In this document: positions 8,002-15,829 of the stretch, piece after piece
Numbering within the stretch: position 1 is the first letter of the stretch
How the letters are laid out: each line of letters opens with the position of its first letter
From: JAJZMA01 sp021850405
GTDB lineage: Bacteria > Chloroflexota > Dormibacteria > Aeolococcales > Aeolococcaceae
Length of the DNA: 20,843 nt
NCBI GenBank assembly: GCA_027365835.1
Contig: DAHXLU010000040.1
Location: 1 to 20,843 of the forward strand
Direction: 5' to 3'
Notes under the pieces: generated by a model
Database searches by the model: none
What the model was told of the DNA's origin: nothing
Seen by the model: only the letters and a program-made list of their open reading frames with translations
Made by a program: the position numbers and the translations under genes

Positions 8002-8814
8002 CTAACGATCCAGTGAAAGCACCATGGCTGGCTTCGGAATATCGCCAGACGGATACTTGCGCACAGCTGTACCGGCAGCAAAGAACTCAATGACGTGGCT
8101 GCCCCAGACATGTGACTTTTCCTCGATGCTCACGCCTACAATGCCCTCCGCATTCAGCGCCTTGGCCTCGTCCTGCATCCGCTCCATGGCCAGCTCGCGG
8201 GCCTCGTATAGTGCCTGGGTAAAGTTGCTCATCTCCTTGTTCTGGCCGATATTGCCTATCACCTGGCCAATCCCCTGATGCGCCACATGATAGACACAGG
8301 TGCCAAGCACAAGGCCAAGCGGTGCGTACCCTGACTGGAGAAGTGTCCAGAAATCCTGCCCGGACAGGTCGCTTGAAAACGGTGTGCCCTTGTCGGTCTT
8401 CCAGTTGCCACCGGATTCAGACTTGACGGCTGTCCCAATGGAGATAAACTCAGCGGTGCCCTGACCCCACTCGTAGAAGCCCACGTCAAGGCGCACACCC
8501 ACAACACCATCGGCGCCGAGCATGGTCGCCTCCTCCTCCATCCGGCTCATCGCAAGCTCGCGGGCGTGATACATGGCCTGGGTCAGGCCGGTCAGCTCCT
8601 GGTTAGAGCCAAAATTCTTCAGCATTGCGCCGATGTGGTAAATGCTGCTGCCAACTACCAGGCCGAGAGGATGGAAGCCAGCCTCCTTGACCAGCAGAAA
8701 CTCATTTACGCTAAGGTCACTGGTAAACAGCCCATTGGGCCCCTGAAGCTCTCCCAGCCGCTTCATGGCGTCCTGTGGCAAACCCTCCATGGGAGTAGTT
8801 GAAACCTCTGTCAT
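8002..8814 (-). CDS. Double YbjQ-domain protein, copy 1 (first in the cluster)
   Basis: This 270-aa protein is the most canonical copy. Domain 1 (about 28-131) shows TSDLSVNEFLLVKEAGFHPL, SSIYHIG, YHARELAMSRM and LGADGVVGVRLD. Domain 2 (about 146-252) shows SSDLSGQDFWTLLQSGYAPL, CVYHVAHQG, LYEARELAMERM and AEGIVGVSI followed by EKSHVWGSHVIEFFAAGTA. Spacing of the two domains matches double-YbjQ proteins that I recall from Actinobacteria and related phyla. AGGAGAG lies seven bases before the ATG. It leads the three-gene run, 9 bp before copy 2. No membrane segment or signal peptide is visible, so the product is cytoplasmic. YbjQ proteins form cyclic pentamers, so a six-domain set could make hetero-oligomeric rings; this is inference. 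Confidence 0.88.
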   Translation of the reverse strand: MTEVSTTPMEGLPQDAMKRLGELQGPNGLFTSDLSVNEFLLVKEAGFHPLGLVVGSSIYHIGAMLKNFGSNQELTGLTQAMYHARELAMSRMEEEATMLGADGVVGVRLDVGFYEWGQGTAEFISIGTAVKSESGGNWKTDKGTPFSSDLSGQDFWTLLQSGYAPLGLVLGTCVYHVAHQGIGQVIGNIGQNKEMSNFTQALYEARELAMERMQDEAKALNAEGIVGVSIEEKSHVWGSHVIEFFAAGTAVRKYPSGDIPKPAMVLSLDR

Positions 8815-8909
8815 GCAAATCTCTCCTGCTTCTATTGGGTCTTCCTGCTACAAGCTCTTTCTGCCGGACTTTCCCAGTCTACCTATTTGCCCCCTCCGAC
8901 TGGATCGCG

Positions 8910-8959
8910 GGCCCTGCGGGCCACCCTGCCAGAGAAGCCCGCAGCAGTGGACCGTCCAC
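8910..8959. repeat. hairpin and odd palindrome between the small gene and the YbjQ cluster
   Basis: CTGCGGGC at 8914-8921 pairs perfectly with GCCCGCAG at 8937-8944 (8-bp stem, 15-base loop). A competing shorter stem is GGCCC 8910-8914 with GGGCC 8918-8922. Directly beside it, GTGGAC-C-GTCCAC at 8947-8959 is a 13-base palindrome. No T-run follows on either strand, so this is not a clear intrinsic terminator. It could reduce read-through or be a regulator site in front of the YbjQ genes. Confidence 0.35.
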
Positions 8960-9034
8960 GAGCAGGCAGCCAGCCCTGCAGACTGACGGGAACCTACCTG
9001 CCAAATGAGGAAAGCAGCTCACTGCCACTGTTGA

Positions 9035-9454
9035 TCAGGTAACCAGCGACTGGAGTGCTGCCCGTGCCTGGGCACTGGCCTGGGCCTGCTGGCCGAGCAC
9101 CTTTACGATGGCTTCCAGCCAGGAATGAAAATCAAGGTCCTCGCTTTTTAGCGTAATCCCGCGCACCGCATGAGCCCGGTGGGCAACAACCGCGCCGTGG
9201 GCAAGCTCAGCACTAAAGACATCCTCACCAAAGGTCACTGTTACTGAGTGGATAGGGTGCTCCTTCTTGAAAAAGCCTCCCTCGCGTTCCACCTTCACAG
9301 CGTCGCCCATGGTATCCAGAAGTTTCTGGCAGAAAACCTGGAAGAAAACGTTTATGTCGCTGGCATCCGCCCGAAGCGATGCAGCAACAGCATCCAGGTC
9401 GTAAGTGCCCGACTCCTCACCTTCCATGAGGCAGCAGTATACGGCAATCGGCAT
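9035..9454 (-). CDS. Small conserved-looking protein of unknown function next to the YbjQ genes
   Basis: This 139-aa soluble protein starts at ATG 9454; an in-frame stop lies 12 bases upstream, which rules out a longer form. The ribosome-binding site is poor. The pattern is an N-terminal helix (DINVFFQVFCQKLLDTM, about 33-49), then strands (VKVEREGGFF; HSVTVTFGEDVFSAEL), then AHAVRGITLKSEDLDFHSWL and a C-terminal helix rich in Ala and Gln. From memory this plan resembles a small uncharacterised family in Actinobacteria and Thermus-type genomes, with a similar beta-sheet and a VRGI-LK-E-W-L ending; I could not check this. It is 142 bp after rnj and 220 bp before the first YbjQ gene, all on the same strand, so it could be co-transcribed with either. 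Confidence 0.75.
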   Translation of the reverse strand: MPIAVYCCLMEGEESGTYDLDAVAASLRADASDINVFFQVFCQKLLDTMGDAVKVEREGGFFKKEHPIHSVTVTFGEDVFSAELAHGAVVAHRAHAVRGITLKSEDLDFHSWLEAIVKVLGQQAQASAQARAALQSLVT

Positions 9455-9596
9455 CCTGCCTGGCTACTGACTGACCGGAGGCAGGCTGCGGCAGAGTGCC
9501 TCCGATGGGACGTCGAGCCGGACGAGCCCATCCCCCACCAATGCGAACTGTTCGCCCGTGAAAGGCCGGGCTCCCAGGACTACCCTTACTTGACCG

Positions 9597-11261
9597 CTAG
9601 ATCATGGTTATAACGGGCAGAACCATGGGATGACCAGCAGCATGCCCAGAGAAGAAACGGGCCAAGGTCCGGTGAACCACCGCCTGCCAGACTGTTTGAT
9701 CTACGTCAGGAGAAAGCCCTGCCAGCGCAGAGAGTACCTTCTCCCGTGCCTCATCCGTAAGCCCCTCCAGCCCGTCCCCAGCCACCCCACGCATCACCAG
9801 CTCAGGGCCCGAGACAACCATGCCCGTACTGCGTTCTACCGTACAGGCGACGATGACAATCCCGTCATGCGCAATATGCTGCCGGTCCCGCAGCACCACT
9901 TCCCCATCCTCCGGGATACTGACACCATCGACATAAACGTACCCACAGCTCGCTCGCTCCCCGGTCACATGGAAGCCGGAAGCGTCAATCTCGACGATCA
10001 CTCCGTTGTCGACTGTAGGAGTGTCCTGGCGGGTCACTCCCATGGAAGCTCCCAGCTGGGCATGCAGTTTTAGATGGCGATATTCACCGTGGACCGGAAT
10101 AAAGTATCGCGGCCGCACCAGGGTAAGCAGCAGCTTTAATTCTTCCCGGCTCGCGTGCCCTGAGGCGTGAACGCCGTGTCTGGATGAATGGAAAACGGTC
10201 GCGCCGCGCCGGTAGAGGTTATTTATGGTGCGATGCACCATCTCCTCGTTTCCTGGTATCGGATTGGCACTGAGTATAACTGTGTCCCCCTCTTTCAGCG
10301 ACACCATGGGGTGCTGGCCTGACGCTATCCGGGTCAGGGCGGAAAGCGGCTCGCCCTGGGAGCCGGTACAAAGAACCAGCATGCTGGCATCCGGAATACC
10401 GGAAAGCTTTTTTGGAGCAACCAGTGTTCCTTCGTTGTACTCCAGTAGTCCAAGGTCATGTGCAACGCGCACATTGTTCAGCATCGATCTGCCCACCAGC
10501 AATGCCCTGCGCCCCTGCGATTCGGCCACCGACAATGCCTGCTGCAGCCTCGAAATATTGGATGCGAAAGTAGCCATGATGATGCGCCCGGACGCCCGGT
10601 GAAAGTGCTCAGCCAGTGGCTCAGCAACAGTGCGCTCACTGGGAGTCACCCCTGGACTGTCGACATTGGTGCTATCCGACAGCAGCAGCAGGACACCCTC
10701 ATTGCCCAGTGCGGCGATGCGGCCCAGGTCTGGAGGTGTGCCATGGATGGGGGTACTGTCCAGCTTGAAATCACCTGTATGCAAAACAATCCCCAGCGGG
10801 GTTCGCACTGCCAGTGCGCACGCGTCCGGTATGGAGTGGGTGGTATGAATGAACTCCACCGACATGGATCCCACCGAAACCACCCTTCCCGGCGTAACCG
10901 TTATGACCTCGGTCGACGCCGCTAGTCCGTGCTCTTTGAGTTTGTGTGCCAGGAGCCCAACGGTAAGGGGCGTTCCGTAGACTGGCACTGGCACCCGCGG
11001 AAGGACATACGGCAATGCGCCGACGTGGTCTTCATGCCCATGGGTCAGAAAAATTCCCCGCACCTTTTCCTTGTGCTGCACCAGGTATGAGACATCCGGA
11101 ATCACAAGGTCTATCCCCAGCATGTCCTGCTCAGGAAACATGAGGCCGCAGTCGATAACAACAATATCCTGCTCGGTCTCCAGAGCCAGCATGTTGCGGC
11201 CAATCTCTCCAAGGCCTCCGATTGGCACAACACGCAATGTTCCAGCCGCAACAGCATTCAT
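9597..11261 (-). CDS. rnj: Ribonuclease J (metallo-beta-lactamase/beta-CASP RNase)
   Basis: RNase J is a cytoplasmic 5'-3' exonuclease and endonuclease acting in mRNA decay and rRNA maturation. The metallo-beta-lactamase signature HGHEDH (H74, H76, D78, H79) is intact, followed by H142 (HTTHSIPD) and D164 (HTGDFKLD), which complete the two-zinc site. The beta-CASP part contains CTGSQGEP, SANPIPGNE and the HASGHASREEL segment, and PVHGEYRHL is typical of RNase J. I chose the ATG at 11261 (554 aa), which gives the family's usual length of about 555 aa and starts 4 bases after the glycosylase stop. The upstream ATG at 11354 would add 31 residues encoded inside the previous gene. A GGAAAGG stretch precedes the chosen ATG. 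It is the last gene of the pnp-asd-udg-rnj run. Confidence 0.96.
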   Translation of the reverse strand: MNAVAAGTLRVVPIGGLGEIGRNMLALETEQDIVVIDCGLMFPEQDMLGIDLVIPDVSYLVQHKEKVRGIFLTHGHEDHVGALPYVLPRVPVPVYGTPLTVGLLAHKLKEHGLAASTEVITVTPGRVVSVGSMSVEFIHTTHSIPDACALAVRTPLGIVLHTGDFKLDSTPIHGTPPDLGRIAALGNEGVLLLLSDSTNVDSPGVTPSERTVAEPLAEHFHRASGRIIMATFASNISRLQQALSVAESQGRRALLVGRSMLNNVRVAHDLGLLEYNEGTLVAPKKLSGIPDASMLVLCTGSQGEPLSALTRIASGQHPMVSLKEGDTVILSANPIPGNEEMVHRTINNLYRRGATVFHSSRHGVHASGHASREELKLLLTLVRPRYFIPVHGEYRHLKLHAQLGASMGVTRQDTPTVDNGVIVEIDASGFHVTGERASCGYVYVDGVSIPEDGEVVLRDRQHIAHDGIVIVACTVERSTGMVVSGPELVMRGVAGDGLEGLTDEAREKVLSALAGLSPDVDQTVWQAVVHRTLARFFSGHAAGHPMVLPVITMI

Positions 11262-11265
11262 CGTG

Positions 11266-11913
11266 TCATTCTGCCTTTCCACCCACCGACCCAGGCGTAG
11301 CCGCAAAGGATGCCAAAGCAGCTGTTTTCCGAGATGCATCCGGAGAAGGGCCACCCTGGCCCTGCTCGCTCAACAAGCCAGCTACAACGGCAAGGTCTGC
11401 CTGCAGTACCGGAAGCAGCTGCCGCCGGTACAGTGCTGCTGCCGGGTGGTAAACCGGTACCACAGCCCTGCCGTTGCGGTGGAGCACAATGCCGTGGCAG
11501 CGAGATATTGGAGGTGCATCCGGCAGAAGCCATGCCAGTGCATGACGACCAAGTGGAACAATGACAAGGGGATCCACCGCCAGAATCTGTGCCGTCAGAT
11601 GGGGTTTGCATGCCTCAATTTCCAAGGTGTGCGGGTCGCGATTGGCAGGCGGGTGGCATTTGAGAACGCTTGTAATGAAGGTCTCTTCCCTGCTGATACC
11701 AGCAGCCAAAAGTAGCTGGGACAAAAGCTTGCCAGAGGCGCCTACAAATGGCCTCCCCTCCGCGTCTTCCCTTGCTCCTGGGGCCTCACCGATAAGCATG
11801 AGGCTTGCGTGCTGCGGCCCCTCCCCTGGAACAGCATGGCATCTGGTAGCGGCAAGAGGACAGGCTGTACATTCCGAGATCTGACGGGCAAGAAGGGCCA
11901 GTGGAAGAGACAT
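11266..11913 (-). CDS. Family-4 uracil-DNA glycosylase with Fe-S cluster
   Basis: The enzyme removes uracil from DNA as the first step of base-excision repair. Family 4 (UDGa-type) marks are present: C15 and C18 (CTAC), C86 (LKCHPP) and C102 (ACKPH) as the four 4Fe-4S ligands; motif GEAPGARED at 42-50 with the catalytic-region glutamate E43; FVGASGKLL at 56-64; and YHPAAALYR around 155-163 as the second catalytic motif. The length of 215 aa is normal. The ATG is separated from the asd stop by one base, so translation is coupled. A DNA repair enzyme between asd and rnj has no obvious functional link and probably reflects shared expression. Confidence 0.94.
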   Translation of the reverse strand: MSLPLALLARQISECTACPLAATRCHAVPGEGPQHASLMLIGEAPGAREDAEGRPFVGASGKLLSQLLLAAGISREETFITSVLKCHPPANRDPHTLEIEACKPHLTAQILAVDPLVIVPLGRHALAWLLPDAPPISRCHGIVLHRNGRAVVPVYHPAAALYRRQLLPVLQADLAVVAGLLSEQGQGGPSPDASRKTAALASFAATPGSVGGKAE

Positions 11914-11914
11914 A

Positions 11915-12973
11915 TCAAACCGGCAAGAGCTGCTCTGCTATCTGCACGGAATTGAGAGCTGCCCCTTTGCGAAGATTGTCGGACGATACAAACATCGAGA
12001 TACGATGGTGATCCGGGGAGGTTTCATGGAGCCGGCCCACGAGCACCTCATCCCCGCCCCGTGCAGCAGCTGGCGTTGGATACCGCTCCTCTGCTGGGTC
12101 ATCAGTCATCGCCAGCCCAGGGCTTCCTGCCAGGGTATGGTAAACCTGCTCCCGGCTGGTCTCCTCCGAAAACTCTATAAAGAGCGCCATGCTATGCCCT
12201 ACAGAGACTGGCACCCTAACGGTGGTGACCGATAGATCCAGCCCGGGCAGGTGCAGCACCCGGCGCAGCTCATCCACCACCTTCTCCTCTTCTTCCATGA
12301 CAGTGGACGCTGAAGAAGAAAGCCTCCAGCCCCCTGGAACCACATTGTCGTAAAGGATATGGGGATACACGTGCGCTTCGACGAGAGCCCCACCTACAGC
12401 TGCCCGCCTCTGGACCTGCAACTCTTCCAGCAGGCGTGTTCCAGCCCCTGAGGCCGCCTGGTAGGTTGCAACAGATACGTGGCTCAGGCCGAATGCCTCG
12501 TGCAGCGGAGCCAGCACGAGGGAGAGTGGAATAGCAACGCAGTTGGGGGCAGCGATGAGCCCATTATGGTCATCCAGATCCGAAAGGTTGACCTCTGGCA
12601 CGACCAGGGGGATCGACGGATCACTCCGAAATGCCGAAGACTTGTCGATGGCAATGGCGCCCTGCCGCACCAGCCCGGGCGCAAGGGCCCTGGACACTGC
12701 CGCGCCAGCAGAAAGAAACGCCAAGTCGACTGTAGACAGGCGGTCGGGCGTTGCCTCTTCCACCTGGAACCGCTCTCCTCCTGCCTCAATCAGCCTCCCT
12801 GCGCTGTGGCGGGAGGCAAAAAGGCGCAGGAACTGCCTGGGAAAGTCATGTGCAAGGAGAACAGAAAGTACTGTGGAACCTGCTGCACCGGTAGCTCCAA
12901 CTATCGCGATTCGCGGTGAGGCCGGGAGCCGCCGCCAGGTGCGGTCGGCCCCCTTCCCCATCTGAATCGCCAT
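11915..12973 (-). CDS. asd: Aspartate-semialdehyde dehydrogenase
   Basis: The enzyme reduces aspartyl phosphate to aspartate semialdehyde with NADPH, the branch point to lysine/diaminopimelate, threonine and methionine. Visible features are the nucleotide-binding loop VGATGAAG at 25-32, the substrate-contacting FRSDP and VPEVN near 115-129, catalytic C145 in AAPNCVAI, TYQAASGAG at 170-178, and the base H260 with the preceding arginine in VRVPVSVGHS. After the cysteine, V-A replaces the usual Ser/Thr-Thr of many family members, a mild deviation. The 352 aa length fits, with about 15 extra residues at the N-terminus; M5 is a possible alternative start. The ATG follows the pnp stop after two bases. 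Confidence 0.95.
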   Translation of the reverse strand: MAIQMGKGADRTWRRLPASPRIAIVGATGAAGSTVLSVLLAHDFPRQFLRLFASRHSAGRLIEAGGERFQVEEATPDRLSTVDLAFLSAGAAVSRALAPGLVRQGAIAIDKSSAFRSDPSIPLVVPEVNLSDLDDHNGLIAAPNCVAIPLSLVLAPLHEAFGLSHVSVATYQAASGAGTRLLEELQVQRRAAVGGALVEAHVYPHILYDNVVPGGWRLSSSASTVMEEEEKVVDELRRVLHLPGLDLSVTTVRVPVSVGHSMALFIEFSEETSREQVYHTLAGSPGLAMTDDPAEERYPTPAAARGGDEVLVGRLHETSPDHHRISMFVSSDNLRKGAALNSVQIAEQLLPV

Positions 12974-12975
12974 GA

Positions 12976-15210
12976 CTATCCCTGGTTCTGGTAGGAACCA
13001 ACTGGTGACATTCCGGACTGGGCAGATGCATCGCCGCCCTCACCATAACCCTCTGCCGCTCCTAGTGTTGAGCCAGTATCACGCGCACCAGCACCACCAG
13101 CACCCTCCTGGTTACGACGGGCCTCAATAAGAGCTTCCCGGCGGGAGAGGTTCACCCGCCCGCGGTCATCTACTTCCAGCACCTTTACCATAATCTGGTC
13201 ACCTACGCTGACCACATCCTCAACCTTCTCGACCCTGTGCTCGGCAAGATGCCCAATCCTCACCAGCCCCTCTTTCTTGGGCAGGATCTCGACAAAGGCA
13301 CCAAAGCCCATAAGGCGGGTGACAGTTCCCCTGTAGATCCTTCCAACCTCGACGTCATCAGTCAGTTCCCTGATCATGGCAAGTGCCTTTTCGCGTGCCT
13401 CCACGTTGGCTGAAGCCACCGAAACGCGGCCATCATCCTCGATGTCGATCTGGCAGCCGGTCTCCTCGACAATCCTGCGAATCATCTTGCCACCGGGCCC
13501 AATCACGTCCCTGATCTTGTCTGGATTGATCATTAGTGTTTCAATCCTCGGGGCCCAGGCTGAGAGCTGTGGCCGTGGCTCGGCGAGCGCTTCTGCCATC
13601 TTGCCCAGGATATGCATCCTGCCCTCATGGGCCTGGTGCAACGCCCGCTCCACCAGATCCCAGGTAAGCCCCTTGATCTTGATATCCATCTGGAGCGCGG
13701 TGATCCCCTTGGCTGTGCCAGCTACCTTGAAATCCATATCGCCGAGTGCGTCTTCCATTCCCTGGATATCACTCAGGATTGCTGCTTCTCCGGTGGACTC
13801 ATCTGTAATAAGTCCCATGGCAATACCAGAAACCGGAGCCAGCAGCGGCACGCCTGCATCCATAAGAGAAAGCGAAGAGCCACATACACTTGCCATTGAG
13901 GTAGACCCATTGGAGCTGAGTATTTCAGTTACGATCCGCACCACATAGGGGAACTCCTCTTCAGGCGGCATCACATTGTAGACGGCCCGCTCTGCGAGTG
14001 CCCCATGTCCTATCTCCCGGCGCGCTGGAGCGCGCAAGGGTCGAGCCTCACCCACCGAGAAGGGAGGGAAATTGTAGTGATGCATGTAGCGCTTGAACTC
14101 TTCGAGTCCAAGGCCATCGATACGCTGCTGATCCTGGCCACTTCCCAGCGTTACGATGCTGAGCGCCTGGGTCTGGCCCCTTGTGAAAAGGGCGCTGCCA
14201 TGAGTGCGCGGCAACACACCAACCTTTGCCCAGATAGGACGGATTTCGTCGGTACGACGACCATCTGGCCTCACCCCATCATGCAGGATGGCACCCCGCA
14301 CAGCCTTCTTCAGTTCGCTCTCAAACGCGCGCCCAATATCGCCCTTGCGGGAGGGAAAGCGCTCTTCCAGTGAGGAAACCACATCCTGCCGCAGGCTATC
14401 GATCTGGCTCTCACGGGTAGCCTTGTCCGCGTTCCTGGCTGCAGCCCCGATCCTGCCCTGGACTGCCTCGGCCACGGCCTGTGCGACCTCCTCGTCCACT
14501 GCAAATGAGGGGTACGGCATCCGTTCTGGCCGCCCACGGGTGTCTGCTGTCTGGTTCTGGAATGCCACCTGCTCCTTGATCACCTGATGCGCCAGTCGAA
14601 GCGCATTCAGTACCACATCCTCGGGCACCTGGTGTGCACCTGCTTCCACCATGGAGATTGCGTCAGCAGTCCCAGCTACAACCAGGTCCAGGTCAGAGTC
14701 AGCCAGCTGTCGCAAGGTAGGGTTGGCCACCAGCTGTCCATCCAGCAATGCAATACGCACGCAGCCAACCGGTCCATTGAATGGAATGTTGGAGATGGTA
14801 AGCGCCATTGATGCGCCAAACACAGCAAGTGTTGCAGGGTCATTCTCCTGATCTGTGCTGAGCACGGTCGCCACAATCTGGACATCGTTACGGAAATCCT
14901 TGGGGAAAAGGGGCCGGAGTGGTCTGTCTATCATCCTGCTGGCAAGAATTCCTGCCTCGCTCGGCCGACCCTCCCGCCTGAAGAATGCGCCAGGTATGCG
15001 ACCTGCCGCATACATTTTCTCCTCGTAATCACATGTCAGGGGAAAGAAATCAATCCCCTCTCTTGGCTGCTTTGCTGCTACTGCAGTCACCAGCAACACA
15101 GTGTCTCCGGACCGCACCATAACAGCGCCATTTGCCTGCTCGGCAATATGGCCAGTTTCAACCGTTATGGTTCTTCCGGCGTAGGGCATCTCGTATTTTT
15201 CGTAACCCAT
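12976..15210 (-). CDS. pnp: Polyribonucleotide nucleotidyltransferase (PNPase)
   Basis: PNPase is a phosphorolytic 3'-5' exoribonuclease that forms a trimeric ring and can also add 3' tails. Domain order is complete: first RNase PH domain (about 5-215, with RRREGRPSEAGILASR-like motif and RMIDRPLRPLFP), helical linker, second RNase PH domain (about 320-545, with TRGQTQAL, SSNGSTSMASVCG and the catalytic-region MDFKVAGTAKGITALQMDIK), KH domain with GPGG at 571-574, and S1 domain (about 620-690). The last 50 residues form a low-complexity Gly/Ala/Ser tail. At 744 aa it is slightly longer than the usual 700-710. GGAG lies 7 bases before the ATG. It heads the pnp-asd-udg-rnj run and lies downstream of rpsO, the widely conserved order. 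Confidence 0.97.
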   Translation of the reverse strand: MGYEKYEMPYAGRTITVETGHIAEQANGAVMVRSGDTVLLVTAVAAKQPREGIDFFPLTCDYEEKMYAAGRIPGAFFRREGRPSEAGILASRMIDRPLRPLFPKDFRNDVQIVATVLSTDQENDPATLAVFGASMALTISNIPFNGPVGCVRIALLDGQLVANPTLRQLADSDLDLVVAGTADAISMVEAGAHQVPEDVVLNALRLAHQVIKEQVAFQNQTADTRGRPERMPYPSFAVDEEVAQAVAEAVQGRIGAAARNADKATRESQIDSLRQDVVSSLEERFPSRKGDIGRAFESELKKAVRGAILHDGVRPDGRRTDEIRPIWAKVGVLPRTHGSALFTRGQTQALSIVTLGSGQDQQRIDGLGLEEFKRYMHHYNFPPFSVGEARPLRAPARREIGHGALAERAVYNVMPPEEEFPYVVRIVTEILSSNGSTSMASVCGSSLSLMDAGVPLLAPVSGIAMGLITDESTGEAAILSDIQGMEDALGDMDFKVAGTAKGITALQMDIKIKGLTWDLVERALHQAHEGRMHILGKMAEALAEPRPQLSAWAPRIETLMINPDKIRDVIGPGGKMIRRIVEETGCQIDIEDDGRVSVASANVEAREKALAMIRELTDDVEVGRIYRGTVTRLMGFGAFVEILPKKEGLVRIGHLAEHRVEKVEDVVSVGDQIMVKVLEVDDRGRVNLSRREALIEARRNQEGAGGAGARDTGSTLGAAEGYGEGGDASAQSGMSPVGSYQNQG

Positions 15211-15280
15211 CTGGTCTCCTGATCTAACTATCTATTTAGATATTTCTATTTCGACTTATTTCTATTTATATTTACCCTGG
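15211..15280 (-). promoter_or_regulatory. A/T-rich 5' leader of pnp with a repeated element
   Basis: About 55 bases before the pnp ribosome-binding site are almost pure A/T, unlike the surrounding GC-rich DNA. On the plus strand ATTTCTATTT occurs twice (15242-15251 and 15258-15267), so the transcript would carry two AAATAGAAAT units. This could be an unstructured ribosome-loading region, a binding site for PNPase or S1, or contain a -10 element (TATAAA-like with TTGGCG about 23 bases further upstream, too far for a standard promoter). Which of these holds cannot be decided by eye. Confidence 0.35.
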
Positions 15281-15565
15281 ATCCGCCTGTTTCCGCCAAC
15301 TGCCAAAGCCAGAGACCAGAAGGGACTACAAACCGGCAAAGAGCTGGAGGGAGGGGGCCACTGGCAACAGCCCTCACGCCAACCGCTCGCCAGATTGCCC
15401 GTCATGGAATCTGCCGGCCCCACAACAGCTGTTGCAGCCCTGGCCAACACAGGCTAACCCTGGAAAGACTAAAACGTTCCTTAAGACTTACGCTAATAGA
15501 TTTCCGCTACGCACACCTCCCCATCTTCTGCCCCGGCGACCTTTGCTTCAAAACAGGGCACCAGC
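15211..15565. other. rpsO-pnp intergenic region without a gene
   Basis: The only open frame here (about 60 codons, minus strand) shows no ribosome-binding site or family resemblance. Apart from the A/T-rich pnp leader, I see an AACAGCTGTT palindrome near 15423 but no hairpin followed by a T-run that would end the rpsO transcript. A promoter for pnp inside this region is likely from its length, but I cannot fix it. Confidence 0.5.
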
Positions 15566-15829
15566 CTAGCGTCGGATACCAAGTCGGGAGATAAGCTCGC
15601 GATAACGGTTTACATCTTTCCTGGTGACGTAATTGAGAAGCCGCCGCCTCTTTCCCACCAGTACAAGCAGCCCACGGCGGGAAGCATGATCCTTGGGATG
15701 GCTGCGCAGGTGCCCGGTCAGGGAACTTATCCGGTCGGTGAGCAGCGCAATCTGAACCTCCGAAGAGCCTGTGTCAGTAGGATGCGCCTGATATTCTGCT
15801 ACCCGATCCAGCCTTGCCTGCTCTGCCAA
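15566..15829 (-). CDS. rpsO: 30S ribosomal protein S15
   Basis: S15 binds 16S rRNA in the platform of the small subunit. The product matches the family almost end to end: EYQAHPTDTGSSEVQIALLT, the HPKDHASRRGLL block with rRNA-binding His and Asp, GKRRRLLNY and a C-terminal RYRELISRLGIRR. I placed the start at the TTG 15829-15827, because AGGAG lies exactly five bases before it and the resulting 87 aa agree with the usual 88-89. The frame stays open to an ATG at 16099, but the extra 90 residues have no S15 similarity and would leave a perfect Shine-Dalgarno inside the gene. It is transcribed toward pnp, and S15 is autoregulated in many bacteria. Confidence 0.95.
   Translation of the reverse strand: MAEQARLDRVAEYQAHPTDTGSSEVQIALLTDRISSLTGHLRSHPKDHASRRGLLVLVGKRRRLLNYVTRKDVNRYRELISRLGIRR

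Noticed and set aside
9597..11354. RNase J start at ATG 11354
   Set aside because: It would overlap the glycosylase gene by 89 bases and add 31 residues not seen in the family; ATG 11261 gives the usual length and a 4-base gap.
13376..13948. 190-codon plus-strand frame opposite pnp
   Set aside because: pnp is unambiguous here, including its second RNase PH and KH domains; the antisense frame is a shadow.
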